Of a stretch of DNA of 36,436 bases, positions 7,945 to 15,462 are shown in pieces. Source of the stretch: CAZTDD01 sp964612675 (GTDB lineage Bacteria; Hinthialibacterota; Hinthialibacteria; Hinthialibacterales; JAKPRU01); the NCBI GenBank assembly GCA_964612675.1, contig CAZTDD010000069.1, forward strand, positions 1-36,436. Direction: 5' to 3'. Under the pieces are notes generated by a model. The model was not told where the DNA came from, did no database searches, and saw nothing but the letters and a program-made list of their open reading frames with translations. The position numbers and the translations under genes were made by a program. The first letter of the stretch is position 1. Each line of letters starts with the position of its first letter.

Positions 7945-8382
7945 CTAGAAACCGCTTCTCCAGAATTCTTCTAGTGCGTGAATTATAAGAAGCAAGGCAA
8001 CCACAATCGTCCCCGCGTGAAATAAAGCGGTAGGAAAGACGGATTTCATATCACGATCATAAAAACGCGAAATAACTCCCGTGTGCAGATACACGCCAAG
8101 AAGGCATAGAACCAGCCACAGCGAAACCGGGAGAAGATCGTAAAGGAAAACCAACGCCTCGACCATGATCCAAGCAAGCAGGGTAACCCCGATGGCTTGT
8201 TTCCCGGTTGCTTTTCGCTCTCCCTTGGTTACGCTCGGCAGAGAAAGAACAAACGAAATCCCCACAATCGCTGCAACGGAGAAAACCAAACGAAGTGTCA
8301 AGACAACCAGGAGTTTTACCATCGGTTTGCACGTCCCAGCGATCCTTCTTTCATGGCAACCGACCAGACATCCCTTCAGCAT
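7945..8382 (-). CDS. Small membrane protein, four predicted helices
   Basis: Up to 145 residues. From MVKLLVVLTL onward I see four hydrophobic segments separated by short charged loops (KGERKATGKQ after the first, YDRDMKS before the last). The start is uncertain: ATG 8382 has GGGAG only two bases upstream, while ATG 8322 (125 residues) begins directly at the first membrane helix but lacks a good binding site. The extra 20 residues include three cysteines and look unlike a membrane-protein start, so 8322 is possible. No family is recognised. It is divergent from the O-antigen ligase-like gene and convergent with the pseudopilin gene. An inner-membrane location is inferred, function unknown. 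Confidence 0.6.
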   Translation of the reverse strand: MLKGCLVGCHERRIAGTCKPMVKLLVVLTLRLVFSVAAIVGISFVLSLPSVTKGERKATGKQAIGVTLLAWIMVEALVFLYDLLPVSLWLVLCLLGVYLHTGVISRFYDRDMKSVFPTALFHAGTIVVALLLIIHALEEFWRSGF

Positions 8383-8388
8383 TGCTCC

Positions 8389-8433
8389 CGTGTATGCTTA
8401 CACGAATAAATCGAGTCAGGAAAGTGGCTCGAT
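8389..8433. repeat. Two hairpins in the divergent intergenic region
   Basis: CGTGTA-TGCT-TACACG (8389-8404) and ATCGAG (8410-8415) paired with CTCGAT (8428-8433). They lie between the starts of two divergent genes and could be regulator sites or leader hairpins. No consensus promoter is clear here. Confidence 0.35.
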
Positions 8434-8461
8434 CCAATAGTCAGACAACACCTGGGAAAAA

Positions 8462-9862
8462 ATGAGTTCCGCATCGACACCTGAATCGTTCCCGGTCCTG
8501 ACAACGTTGGGAATCGTTGTGGTTGCCGCGTTGGCGATCGTCTCGGTTTCCGCTCCCCCTTGGTCCATTGCAATTGTACTGGGAGGCTTTACCGTTTCGT
8601 TAGTGATTCTATCGAGGCTGGATTTGGCTTTCTGCCTTTTCATCGCCAGCGAAGTTCTCATCAGTGAGGATATCCTGCTCCACACCGAGAAACTCTATCC
8701 GACCCTTTATCGGACTTCCCTGCCCTATATCCATATCAATCCTTTCGAGGTAGTCCTGATCATTCTGTTGATCGCAACGGTGCTCTCGTCGCGGGGAAGA
8801 TTTGTCCGAACCACTTTGGATGTTCCTATGTTCGGGTTCGCGTCGGCGTGTGTCATAGGCTATTTGACGTGTATTCATTTAACAGGCGATCCGAGCCGTG
8901 TTTTCGAACCGCGACGTCTGCTTCATTTCTTTCTTTCGTTCTTTCTGACGGTAAACATCATCAATACTCGCGAGAGACTGCGACTCTTGTTGTGGATCTT
9001 CGGTGCAGCTGTGATCCTGAAGAGCCTTGAAGGTCTCTATCTGATTCATCAGGGAGCCGGATTGAATATCAAATGGCGGATCACGGCGATCTTCACCGGC
9101 TGGGGAGACGGTCTCAATTTCGTCACGTATCTTCTATTCGTTCTGCTCCTTTTGATAAGAAAGCCTGAGGCCGTGCGCTCGTTCTTCTGGTTGGTATGTT
9201 GGCCTATCGTTTTGTTCACGCTGACCAACACATATAAACGTGCGTATTATGTTGGATTTGCCGCCGCACTCGGCTGTCTGTTTCTTCTTGAAGAGGGGAA
9301 ACGTCGATTCCGATTTATCGTCTTCTCCGCCGTGGCCTTCGCCCTGCTCCTTGTAGTTGTGACATTGACGAACAAGTGGTATTCGGTCTACCAGAGTGTC
9401 TGGTCGATCCTCCATCCGACACGAGAAAGCAGTGCCTACTACCGTATCATCGAATGGCAGAACGCTCTCCTCAGCATCAAAGCCCATCCACTGTTCGGAA
9501 TCGGTCTCGGTGGAGTCCTCGATATGGTCATCTATCTGTCGCGGACCAACATACTCGGAGTCCACAACACCTACCTCTGGGTCGCGGTAAAAATGGGCGC
9601 CATCGGGCTCATTACGTATCTGTGGTTAATCCTTGCCTATCTCGCCACACTGATGCGCCAAAGACACACATTACCGGACTCGTTCAGCCGGTGGGTCAAT
9701 CAAGGTCTTCTTCTCAGTTTCATCGCATTTCTGACGGCGCAACTTTTCGCCCCGATGTTTTCGCAAATGCGGACATCCACCTGGATGGGGGTTGTAATGG
9801 GCCTCGGGGTGATGTTGCCGTATTTGCTCCCTGAACGGCGACCCACTTCCAACCACTCCTGA
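8462..9862 (+). CDS. O-antigen ligase / polymerase family membrane protein
   Basis: 466 residues with about 10-12 hydrophobic segments. The Wzy_C-type signature lies at about residues 325-375: RIIEWQNALLSIKAHPLFG, GIGLGG, then HNTYLW followed by VKMGAIGLITYL. Proteins with this signature join or polymerise surface polysaccharides, such as O-antigen ligase WaaL, polymerase Wzy and related exopolysaccharide or glycosylation ligases. The large periplasmic loop lies before and around this motif. The start is supported by GGGAAAAA just before the ATG. No glycosyltransferases are adjacent, so its substrate cannot be inferred. Its neighbours are pseudopilins and a membrane-spanning repeat protein, which leaves open a role in glycosylating surface proteins, though nothing here proves it. 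Confidence 0.8.
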   Translation: MSSASTPESFPVLTTLGIVVVAALAIVSVSAPPWSIAIVLGGFTVSLVILSRLDLAFCLFIASEVLISEDILLHTEKLYPTLYRTSLPYIHINPFEVVLIILLIATVLSSRGRFVRTTLDVPMFGFASACVIGYLTCIHLTGDPSRVFEPRRLLHFFLSFFLTVNIINTRERLRLLLWIFGAAVILKSLEGLYLIHQGAGLNIKWRITAIFTGWGDGLNFVTYLLFVLLLLIRKPEAVRSFFWLVCWPIVLFTLTNTYKRAYYVGFAAALGCLFLLEEGKRRFRFIVFSAVAFALLLVVVTLTNKWYSVYQSVWSILHPTRESSAYYRIIEWQNALLSIKAHPLFGIGLGGVLDMVIYLSRTNILGVHNTYLWVAVKMGAIGLITYLWLILAYLATLMRQRHTLPDSFSRWVNQGLLLSFIAFLTAQLFAPMFSQMRTSTWMGVVMGLGVMLPYLLPERRPTSNHS

Positions 9863-9907
9863 GCGCCATCCTCCACGGCGTCTTCTCTCCTCGTTCGGAC
9901 TTCCCAA

Positions 9908-9924
9908 TGAGAAGTTTCTTCTCA
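9908..9924 (+). terminator. Weak hairpin after the O-antigen ligase-like gene
   Basis: TGAGAAG-TTT-CTTCTCA, a 7-bp stem 46 bases after the stop codon, followed by ACATTTCTG. The stem has only two or three G/C pairs and the U-tract is poor. Confidence 0.3.
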
Positions 9925-10091
9925 ACATTTCTGCAGTCTTCCATCAGTGGGTTCTAATTCACAAGTTATTTATCTTGAGTCACTTATATGGAATATCATG
10001 CTGAACCGCACGCATGGCATGGCTCTTGATAGGAGAGGCGGAGAGTACTTGTTTTTGTCTACGTTCCTCGCGGGATTTGCCGAGGCGTATT

Positions 10092-12998
10092 ATGCACTGG
10101 ATCTTCAGAAGGTTTTATATTGGGCTGGCCGTAGTGTGGGCTTCAGCCGATGCATCCGCACAGGGCCCCCTTGTCCGGGATTCGGATATCCGTTCGGGCT
10201 GGGGCACAGCGGAGATCCATCAGGCGAATGTCCTCACAGCCGACACTTTCACGCCCAACCTGCCAAACGATACACAACCTTCTACCGTTCAAGTCCATTT
10301 GACTCCCGGTTGGGCCTTTGCAATTGGCGAAAACAGCCAGGGCCACACGCGAATTTGGCGCGCAGCGAGAAAACCGAATACAAAGTCTATGCAATGGGTT
10401 GATTGGGGTGGTTTGCCTCCAGGGTCTAAAGGCAGTTCCTTTGTGTTTGCGCATGGGGCGGCTTGGCTGGTCGGAGACCGGTCAGGCCGCCCTCAACTGT
10501 TTCAAACCGATGCCCAGTCCTCTTCCGCCCGCTGGGCGGATGCAGGATCTCTTCCCGGCGAACATATCCGCGACATCCGCCTCACAAACGATGGACGACT
10601 GGAGGCCGCTGCCGAGACCGAAACAGGCGAAACACTCTACTATCACGGGGAATTCCTCGGTGGCGGTCGAGATGTCGCCTGGTCGACCGAACCCACGTCA
10701 GACCCAATCCAGTTTGGGATGGATACTGGAGATCCCCGCTCGGCAAAGTTCTCGGGAGAGGTCGACATCGGGCAGACCGCACAGATCCTAACCCTGTCGT
10801 GGCGGGCAAGCGACACCGAACTGTCCGACCCCCTCATTCGATACCGAATTGCCCCTGACGAAGGAGAAGCATACAGCCCCTGGTCGTCTCAAATCACGCA
10901 GAGTCCTCTACGAATCGGTCAGCGCGGCCGGTACATCGAATATCAAATCCAGTTTCCTCAGGAATCTACCGGCACTGTCAATGACGTGCGAGTTCACTAT
11001 GTGTTGCCTGAAGAAGGTGGTGCCGCTCCCGTCACCTCCAGCGGAGGCGGCGGCGGGGCAGGTTCTTTGAACGATCCGACCGGGCCGGAAGATGGAGATA
11101 CCCAAAAGACTCAATCGCAAGAATCGAGAGAAAAAGAAACAGAATCGACTGAAGATAACCGAGCATCGGAGGAAAACAAGAACTCCTTTACAGAGCCCCG
11201 GTCGCAAGACGAACAAGCTGTCCCCGAAGAGCGTCCGTCTCCGCAGTCCGGACAGCAAACCGAAAACAGCACGCCGAGCCCTGCCGCTTCCACCGAGGGC
11301 GGTGAAAGTGCGGAAACGACCAATCCGGACTCGACCCTTCCGCAACCAAATCCCAACACAACCGGGGAAGCCCAAGCCGTTCAGGGATCGAGCCTTCCAG
11401 ACAGTGAAGCAAACCCGACGGACACTCCGGCTCCGAGTACAAGCCCGGGAACACCTCCCTCTCCTTCCGGTACCGGGCAAACAGCGAATCCGAACAACGG
11501 TTCCTTAGCATCCGGCGGTCCCGACATGGGAAACGGTCCTGAGCCCGCCTCGCCATCGAGCGCCGGCGGAACCCCGTCCGCCCCTGCCTCCGGATTGGGT
11601 AACATGCCGGATACTAACGGATCGCCCGACAGTCCATTGCAAGACCCTCCAGCCCCACAAACACCCGAAAACGATGGTGAACAGCAAACACCTAATGGAG
11701 ACCAGCCGGAATCCCCGCCAAACCCTCCGGACGGTTCGGATAACATTGACTCGGGAAATCCACGGACGCTCAACTCGCCACCCGCGGGCAGCGGTTCCAT
11801 CTTGGGAGCAATCGCCGGAGGCGGTGGAGGATACGGCGCCGGTTCACCCGTCGGAAACGAGCCGGAAAGCGAGAAGCAGCCGTCGGCGGGTGAAGCCGAA
11901 TCGAGACAAACTTGGCTGAAATGGGTGCCTCTTGGAGCGGGACTGGGAATCGGCTGGCTGTGGCTGTTCCTTTTGTTCTTGCTATTCTTGCGCAGTCGAA
12001 AACGGGAGAGAGAGCAGGAAGAAGCGGCTGCAAATGCTCAAGACACAATCAACGCAAACCAATTGAGCCGCCTGCCCAATGGATATCACCCGGGCGGTCC
12101 CGAAGAGGTCTCTCTCGCCCCCACCAGAAAGAAAGCCACTCCGACTCCCCACGCCGGGATGAGCGCTGCGGCGTTTCAAGGCAAGAACGCGATGTACATG
12201 ATTGACGAATCGGGGCGAATCCACTGTGCGGAGATTAAGCAGGGGCGATTTTCTACCGCCCGGCATGTCGGTTCCGCCCCATTACATTGCGAGAACCTCA
12301 AATTGGCCGTCGCACAGAACCGACTGTTCTTCCTGGCATCAGGCTCGGAGACTCAGCCTCCGAAGCTTCTGAGTGCCGAAATCGAACCGAAACGGAAGAT
12401 AGGAAAATGGACGCCGGTAACGCTTCCCGAGCCGAATCTCTCGTTTGAGCATCTGTGGATTGAAGGAGATCGTCTCTTTCTAGTCTCTGAGGACGGAGAT
12501 CAGCCGATTCTCTTTTCCACCGCAATCGCCGAAGAAAGCGGCATACGACAATGGAACCGGGTCGCCGATCTCCCTGCAGGTGCGCACGTGGAGTCCACCG
12601 CAACCACCGGCGAACGTTGTTATATCGCTTCCCGTGCTGCGGGTTCGGAGGTGGTCGACCTGATCTCTGTTGCGTTGGATAAGTCGAAAATTGTGTCCAG
12701 AATGGGGCAAGTCAACGAGATCAAAGGACAGAGTTCGCTTGTATGCGAGTCTGGTCGAATGATTTTACTGGATGGCGGGGATATGCCGGGACGCGCCCAG
12801 ATTCACGTTGCACAACTCGCACCGGATGGAGAACTCTCTTCCTGGACAACCCGGCAAGCGGACTTCCACGCGGTGCTCAACTCGGCGTCAGGGATCGTGG
12901 TAAACGAACGCGTACTTTTCGCCGGTCGAAACGGTTCAAACCGAGGTCGACAAATCTCGATCAGCAGCTATTCTACAGAACTACCCGTTGCTTCCTGA
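10092..12998 (+). CDS. Single-pass membrane protein with propeller-like repeats on both sides
   Basis: 968 residues from ATG 10092, preferred because GAGG lies seven bases upstream and the N-terminus becomes a signal peptide ending ADASAQ. The N-terminal part (about 25-205) has Kelch-like blades with a W...LP pattern (WVDWGGLP near 102, RWADAGSLP near 142). A beta-rich domain follows (about 205-305), then a roughly 300-residue linker of Pro, Ser, Gly, Asn, Thr and Glu (about 310-605). A membrane helix at about 612-635 is followed by a strongly basic stretch (RSRKRERE), so the C-terminus should be cytoplasmic. The last part (about 690-968) again has blades with W...LP (KWTPVTLP near 772, QWNRVADLP near 820). 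Family unknown. The two similar repeat regions in different compartments are odd. Its gene ends 12 bases from the convergent pseudopilin stop. Confidence 0.7.
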   Translation: MHWIFRRFYIGLAVVWASADASAQGPLVRDSDIRSGWGTAEIHQANVLTADTFTPNLPNDTQPSTVQVHLTPGWAFAIGENSQGHTRIWRAARKPNTKSMQWVDWGGLPPGSKGSSFVFAHGAAWLVGDRSGRPQLFQTDAQSSSARWADAGSLPGEHIRDIRLTNDGRLEAAAETETGETLYYHGEFLGGGRDVAWSTEPTSDPIQFGMDTGDPRSAKFSGEVDIGQTAQILTLSWRASDTELSDPLIRYRIAPDEGEAYSPWSSQITQSPLRIGQRGRYIEYQIQFPQESTGTVNDVRVHYVLPEEGGAAPVTSSGGGGGAGSLNDPTGPEDGDTQKTQSQESREKETESTEDNRASEENKNSFTEPRSQDEQAVPEERPSPQSGQQTENSTPSPAASTEGGESAETTNPDSTLPQPNPNTTGEAQAVQGSSLPDSEANPTDTPAPSTSPGTPPSPSGTGQTANPNNGSLASGGPDMGNGPEPASPSSAGGTPSAPASGLGNMPDTNGSPDSPLQDPPAPQTPENDGEQQTPNGDQPESPPNPPDGSDNIDSGNPRTLNSPPAGSGSILGAIAGGGGGYGAGSPVGNEPESEKQPSAGEAESRQTWLKWVPLGAGLGIGWLWLFLLFLLFLRSRKREREQEEAAANAQDTINANQLSRLPNGYHPGGPEEVSLAPTRKKATPTPHAGMSAAAFQGKNAMYMIDESGRIHCAEIKQGRFSTARHVGSAPLHCENLKLAVAQNRLFFLASGSETQPPKLLSAEIEPKRKIGKWTPVTLPEPNLSFEHLWIEGDRLFLVSEDGDQPILFSTAIAEESGIRQWNRVADLPAGAHVESTATTGERCYIASRAAGSEVVDLISVALDKSKIVSRMGQVNEIKGQSSLVCESGRMILLDGGDMPGRAQIHVAQLAPDGELSSWTTRQADFHAVLNSASGIVVNERVLFAGRNGSNRGRQISISSYSTELPVAS

Positions 12999-13010
12999 TG
13001 TGCTAACCGA

Positions 13011-13808
13011 TCAGAAATTGCTCACGTCGTCTTCGGGCGGTGTATCATTCTCAGTCGTGGCTGGATTATCCTGACTGTCTTCCAGCCCGTCGGCATCGTT
13101 ATCGCGATCGTCGTCATAGTGGTTGCTGCCGATACCGCCGAATTCATCCGCCGGCAGCGTCGTCCTGTCCGGTCCGAACGAGACGATTTGCAGGGAGTTC
13201 ATGTTTTGCGGCTTACGCAGCCCGCTTCCCGACGCACTCTCTCGCGGCTGATATGCGACCGGCATATTCCAGTACGGACGACCCCGCTGAGGATCGACGC
13301 AGATGCGGTTGGGACAGTAGACATCGCCGGACACGTAGTAAATCGCATTTCCCCACGCATCCACAATAGCCTCCACTCCAATAGTACTATTCGGGGCATT
13401 CAAAACATGGGGCGGAACTCCGCCGGATAACAGGATGGCTTCAACCGGAGCGGAAGAGTTTGGATTGTTCGGCATCGACCAAAACGGTTGGCCGGACTGA
13501 AAAACTCTCGTAAACTTAGATTGAACGCTGAACGGTGTCTTGGCTCGCTCGGCCATGATCTCGTAGAACTCATCCGGCCGAATCGCTTCGCTCGTCTGTC
13601 TGTCATACATACTTGGTGGATATTTCTTGTAGTCGACTTTGTATGTTTCCATAGCCATTTCAAGGTTTTGGATGAGACTGAGCGTCGCGGTGAACTTTGC
13701 ACGCTCGATGCTGTTGATCACGTTCGGCGTGACAATCGCGGCGAGAATGCCGATGATGGCAACCACCACAAGCAATTCAACGAGGGTAAATCCACGTTTC
13801 TTTTTCAT
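13011..13808 (-). CDS. GspG-like pseudopilin with Asp-rich C-terminus
   Basis: 265 residues. MKKKRGFTLVELLVV shows the prepilin leader, the Gly-Phe processing site, Glu at +5 and the hydrophobic helix. The body keeps the GspG pattern VDAWGNAIYYVS, which in GspG proteins is part of the structured C-terminal domain. The C-terminus adds an acidic tail, YDDDRDNDADGLEDSQD, like a thrombospondin type 3 / dockerin-style calcium-binding loop. Calcium binding is known to stabilise GspG, so calcium-dependent assembly is plausible but inferred. GGAG lies eight bases before the ATG, and a good promoter is at 13898-13927. No other secretion genes adjoin it. Together with the pilin at 7232 it brackets the O-antigen ligase-like and repeat-protein genes. 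Confidence 0.88.
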   Translation of the reverse strand: MKKKRGFTLVELLVVVAIIGILAAIVTPNVINSIERAKFTATLSLIQNLEMAMETYKVDYKKYPPSMYDRQTSEAIRPDEFYEIMAERAKTPFSVQSKFTRVFQSGQPFWSMPNNPNSSAPVEAILLSGGVPPHVLNAPNSTIGVEAIVDAWGNAIYYVSGDVYCPNRICVDPQRGRPYWNMPVAYQPRESASGSGLRKPQNMNSLQIVSFGPDRTTLPADEFGGIGSNHYDDDRDNDADGLEDSQDNPATTENDTPPEDDVSNF

Positions 13809-13897
13809 TCGATATTCTCCAGAGAGTGTACTCGTTCCAATCTTACGAGCAAAACCGATCCGGGTAAACGTAAGTTCTGTAACGAGCCGTTATTGTG

Positions 13898-13927
13898 AAT
13901 ATAGCCATCCCCCGGTCAAACTGTCAA
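13898..13927 (-). promoter_or_regulatory. Promoter of the second pseudopilin gene
   Basis: On the minus strand TTGACA (13927-13922), an 18-base spacer and TATATT (13903-13898). The -35 overlaps the last codons of the tsaC gene upstream. Transcription should start near 13891, giving a leader of about 80 bases. Confidence 0.6.
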
Positions 13928-14589
13928 TCAAACTGGGAGTGAACGCTTCGGATATGTCTTTCCAGAACGTCCTTCGGAATAGCGCCTTCGCGAACGACGC
14001 GCCACGTTCCCTCGCATTTCATCACCACTGTCGAGGGTACCGGATCGGCAATGATACCGCCATCGATCACGAGATCCACACTGGCCAGCATCCGCTCATC
14101 CATGTCCTCGACGGAGCGAGCTTCAGGCCCGCCGCTCAGATTCGCGCTTGTCGCTGCGAGCGGGGCGGGAAGGCCGCTCAACAGTTGCTGCAGCCAGGTA
14201 TGATTCGGAGAACGAATGCCCACGGTGTTGCCTTCCCCTCGAATACCCTCCTCAAGTTTCATGGTTGTGGGGGCAGCAAATGTGATCGGCCCCGGCCAAT
14301 AAGAAAGAAATGCGGCAAACAGACTATCGTCTTCCATGCCGTAATCCACTGGTGACTTCTCACGTGAAACCAAGAAGGCAACAGGCCGATCGAGCGGGCG
14401 ATCTTTGATCTCGAAGATTCTACGGATTGCTTCCGGCCGGTCTGCCAGACATGCGATCCCGTACACCGTATCGGTGGGCACAACAACCACGCCACCAGTC
14501 TCCAGGGCCTCTCGACACTGAAGAAGCGCCGTTTCACGGGACGAAGGGATAGAGTCATCGAGAATCAGGATGCGCGGTGTCTTCTGCAT
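13924..14589 (-). CDS. tsaC: Threonylcarbamoyl-AMP synthase (TsaC/Sua5/YrdC family)
   Basis: About 221 residues, the length of single-domain TsaC-like proteins. The enzyme makes L-threonylcarbamoyl-AMP from threonine, bicarbonate and ATP for the t6A modification at position 37 of ANN-decoding tRNAs, in the cytoplasm. Family signatures are visible: VVVPTDTVYGI near the N-terminus, KDRPLDRPVAFLV (the K-x-R nucleotide site), WPGPITF, and ATSANLSGG (the S-x-N motif). PSTVV near the end is the typical last strand. The start is uncertain between ATG 14589 and a TTG at 14604. Neither has a strong binding site, and ATG is preferred. A terminator upstream (14628-14659) separates it from the zinc-ribbon gene, so it probably has its own promoter, which I could not define. 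Confidence 0.9.
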   Translation of the reverse strand: MQKTPRILILDDSIPSSRETALLQCREALETGGVVVVPTDTVYGIACLADRPEAIRRIFEIKDRPLDRPVAFLVSREKSPVDYGMEDDSLFAAFLSYWPGPITFAAPTTMKLEEGIRGEGNTVGIRSPNHTWLQQLLSGLPAPLAATSANLSGGPEARSVEDMDERMLASVDLVIDGGIIADPVPSTVVMKCEGTWRVVREGAIPKDVLERHIRSVHSQFD

Positions 14590-14627
14590 TTCGCTGCGGA
14601 ACAAAAGTTGGAATTGTCAAACCTAAA

Positions 14628-14659
14628 AGACCCACCATCAGGTCAACTGAGGTGGGTCT
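14628..14659 (-). terminator. Rho-independent terminator of the zinc-ribbon gene
   Basis: AGACCCACC (14628-14636) pairs with GGTGGGTCT (14651-14659). The 14-base loop itself contains TCAG/CTGA. On the minus strand the stem is followed by TTTAGGTTT. It lies about 40 bases after the stop codon at 14701 and fits the end of that transcript. Confidence 0.7.
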
Positions 14660-14700
14660 ATCGTTTCTATTATATCCGCCGGGGCAAGGCGGGTGGAAGT

Positions 14701-15213
14701 TTAAGGACGATTGAGTAAGTGGCCTTTGAGCGGGACCAGCCAGATGTGCCGTCGCTGGTAAGATGGTTTGATCCCGGAGTGTTTTTTCCAATACGCATCG
14801 CGCAGCATCCCGACACGCAACGGCGTCCGGTCCACAACCACCTTCTTCTTGTCATCTACTTTGTCGGGCAAGGGTTTCGGTGGCTTGTTGTAGCCGCAGG
14901 AATCGCAGGAGAAGCGATTCACCATAAGGCGTCCGCAATTGGGGCATTTTTTTCGGATCGCAACACACTTCACCCGGCCGTCACGCATCCAGTCGGCAAC
15001 CCGTTCTTCGTCAACCCCCATCTTCTTTGAGAGTTCCTGGATTGTCATATCGGGTTGTTCCCGAAGTTGTTCCCTCGCCGAGTCGGCAAGTTCACGGTCG
15101 GTCTCGAAACAATCCTGACATCTCCCCTTGGTGTCCACCGGGAGGTAACGACCACAATCCGCACAATTCTTAAAACGTCCTTCTCGATATTTCGCAAGTG
15201 CCGTAGCGGCCAT
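14701..15213 (-). CDS. YvyF-like double zinc-ribbon protein
   Basis: 170 residues. Two zinc ribbons are visible: C17-x2-C20 with C32-x2-C35, and C90-x2-C93 with C103-x2-C106. Between them (about 40-82) is a helical segment MTIQELSKKMGVDEERVADW, resembling a helix-turn-helix and close in layout to the small flagellar-operon protein YvyF of Firmicutes. No flagellar gene is near, so a general regulatory or nucleic-acid-binding role is safer. The C-terminal 60 residues are basic and unrecognised. The start is firm: AAAGGAGG lies ten bases before the ATG, with a strong promoter upstream. A 6-bp hairpin (CAGAAT-ATTAC-ATTCTG, 15234-15250) sits in the leader just before the binding site and could affect translation. 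Confidence 0.65.
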   Translation of the reverse strand: MAATALAKYREGRFKNCADCGRYLPVDTKGRCQDCFETDRELADSAREQLREQPDMTIQELSKKMGVDEERVADWMRDGRVKCVAIRKKCPNCGRLMVNRFSCDSCGYNKPPKPLPDKVDDKKKVVVDRTPLRVGMLRDAYWKKHSGIKPSYQRRHIWLVPLKGHLLNRP

Positions 15214-15288
15214 AGTAGACCATCCTCCTTTAACAGAATATTACATTCTGTCACCTCAACCGGAAATATGCATTGTCATCTAAGGGTG

Positions 15289-15316
15289 ATTATAACCATG
15301 ATCGGCAAGAAGTCAA
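15289..15316 (-). promoter_or_regulatory. Strong promoter of the zinc-ribbon gene
   Basis: Minus strand TTGACT (15316-15311), a 16-base spacer and a perfect TATAAT (15294-15289). Expected start near 15282, with a leader of about 69 bases. An inverted repeat CTTTACC-ACAATA-GGTAAAG (15322-15341) lies immediately upstream of the -35 and might bind a regulator. Confidence 0.65.
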
Positions 15317-15392
15317 GAAAACTTTACCACAATAGGTAAAGTAACCAGCCGGTAAGACCGACTATCCCCATGATCATCGAGCAGGGCGGGCA

Positions 15393-15462
15393 AGGCTCAC
15401 CAGTTACGGCTCACCAGTTAAGCCTCAGCAGTTACGGCTCAGCAGTTACGGCTCAGCAGTTA
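15393..15462. repeat. Five tandem 14-bp repeats reaching into a stop codon
   Basis: Five consecutive units of 14 bases: 15393-15406, 15407-15420, 15421-15434, 15435-15448, 15449-15462. The plus-strand unit is CGGCTCAGCAGTTA. The last two copies are identical, and the others differ at one to three positions. The final unit supplies the TAA stop codon (15460-15462, minus strand) of the beta-helix gene. There are no spacers, so this is a minisatellite and not a CRISPR. Confidence 0.9.

Noticed and set aside
15393..15462. Short CRISPR array
   Set aside because: Units of 14 bases are directly adjacent with no spacers, and no cas gene is present.
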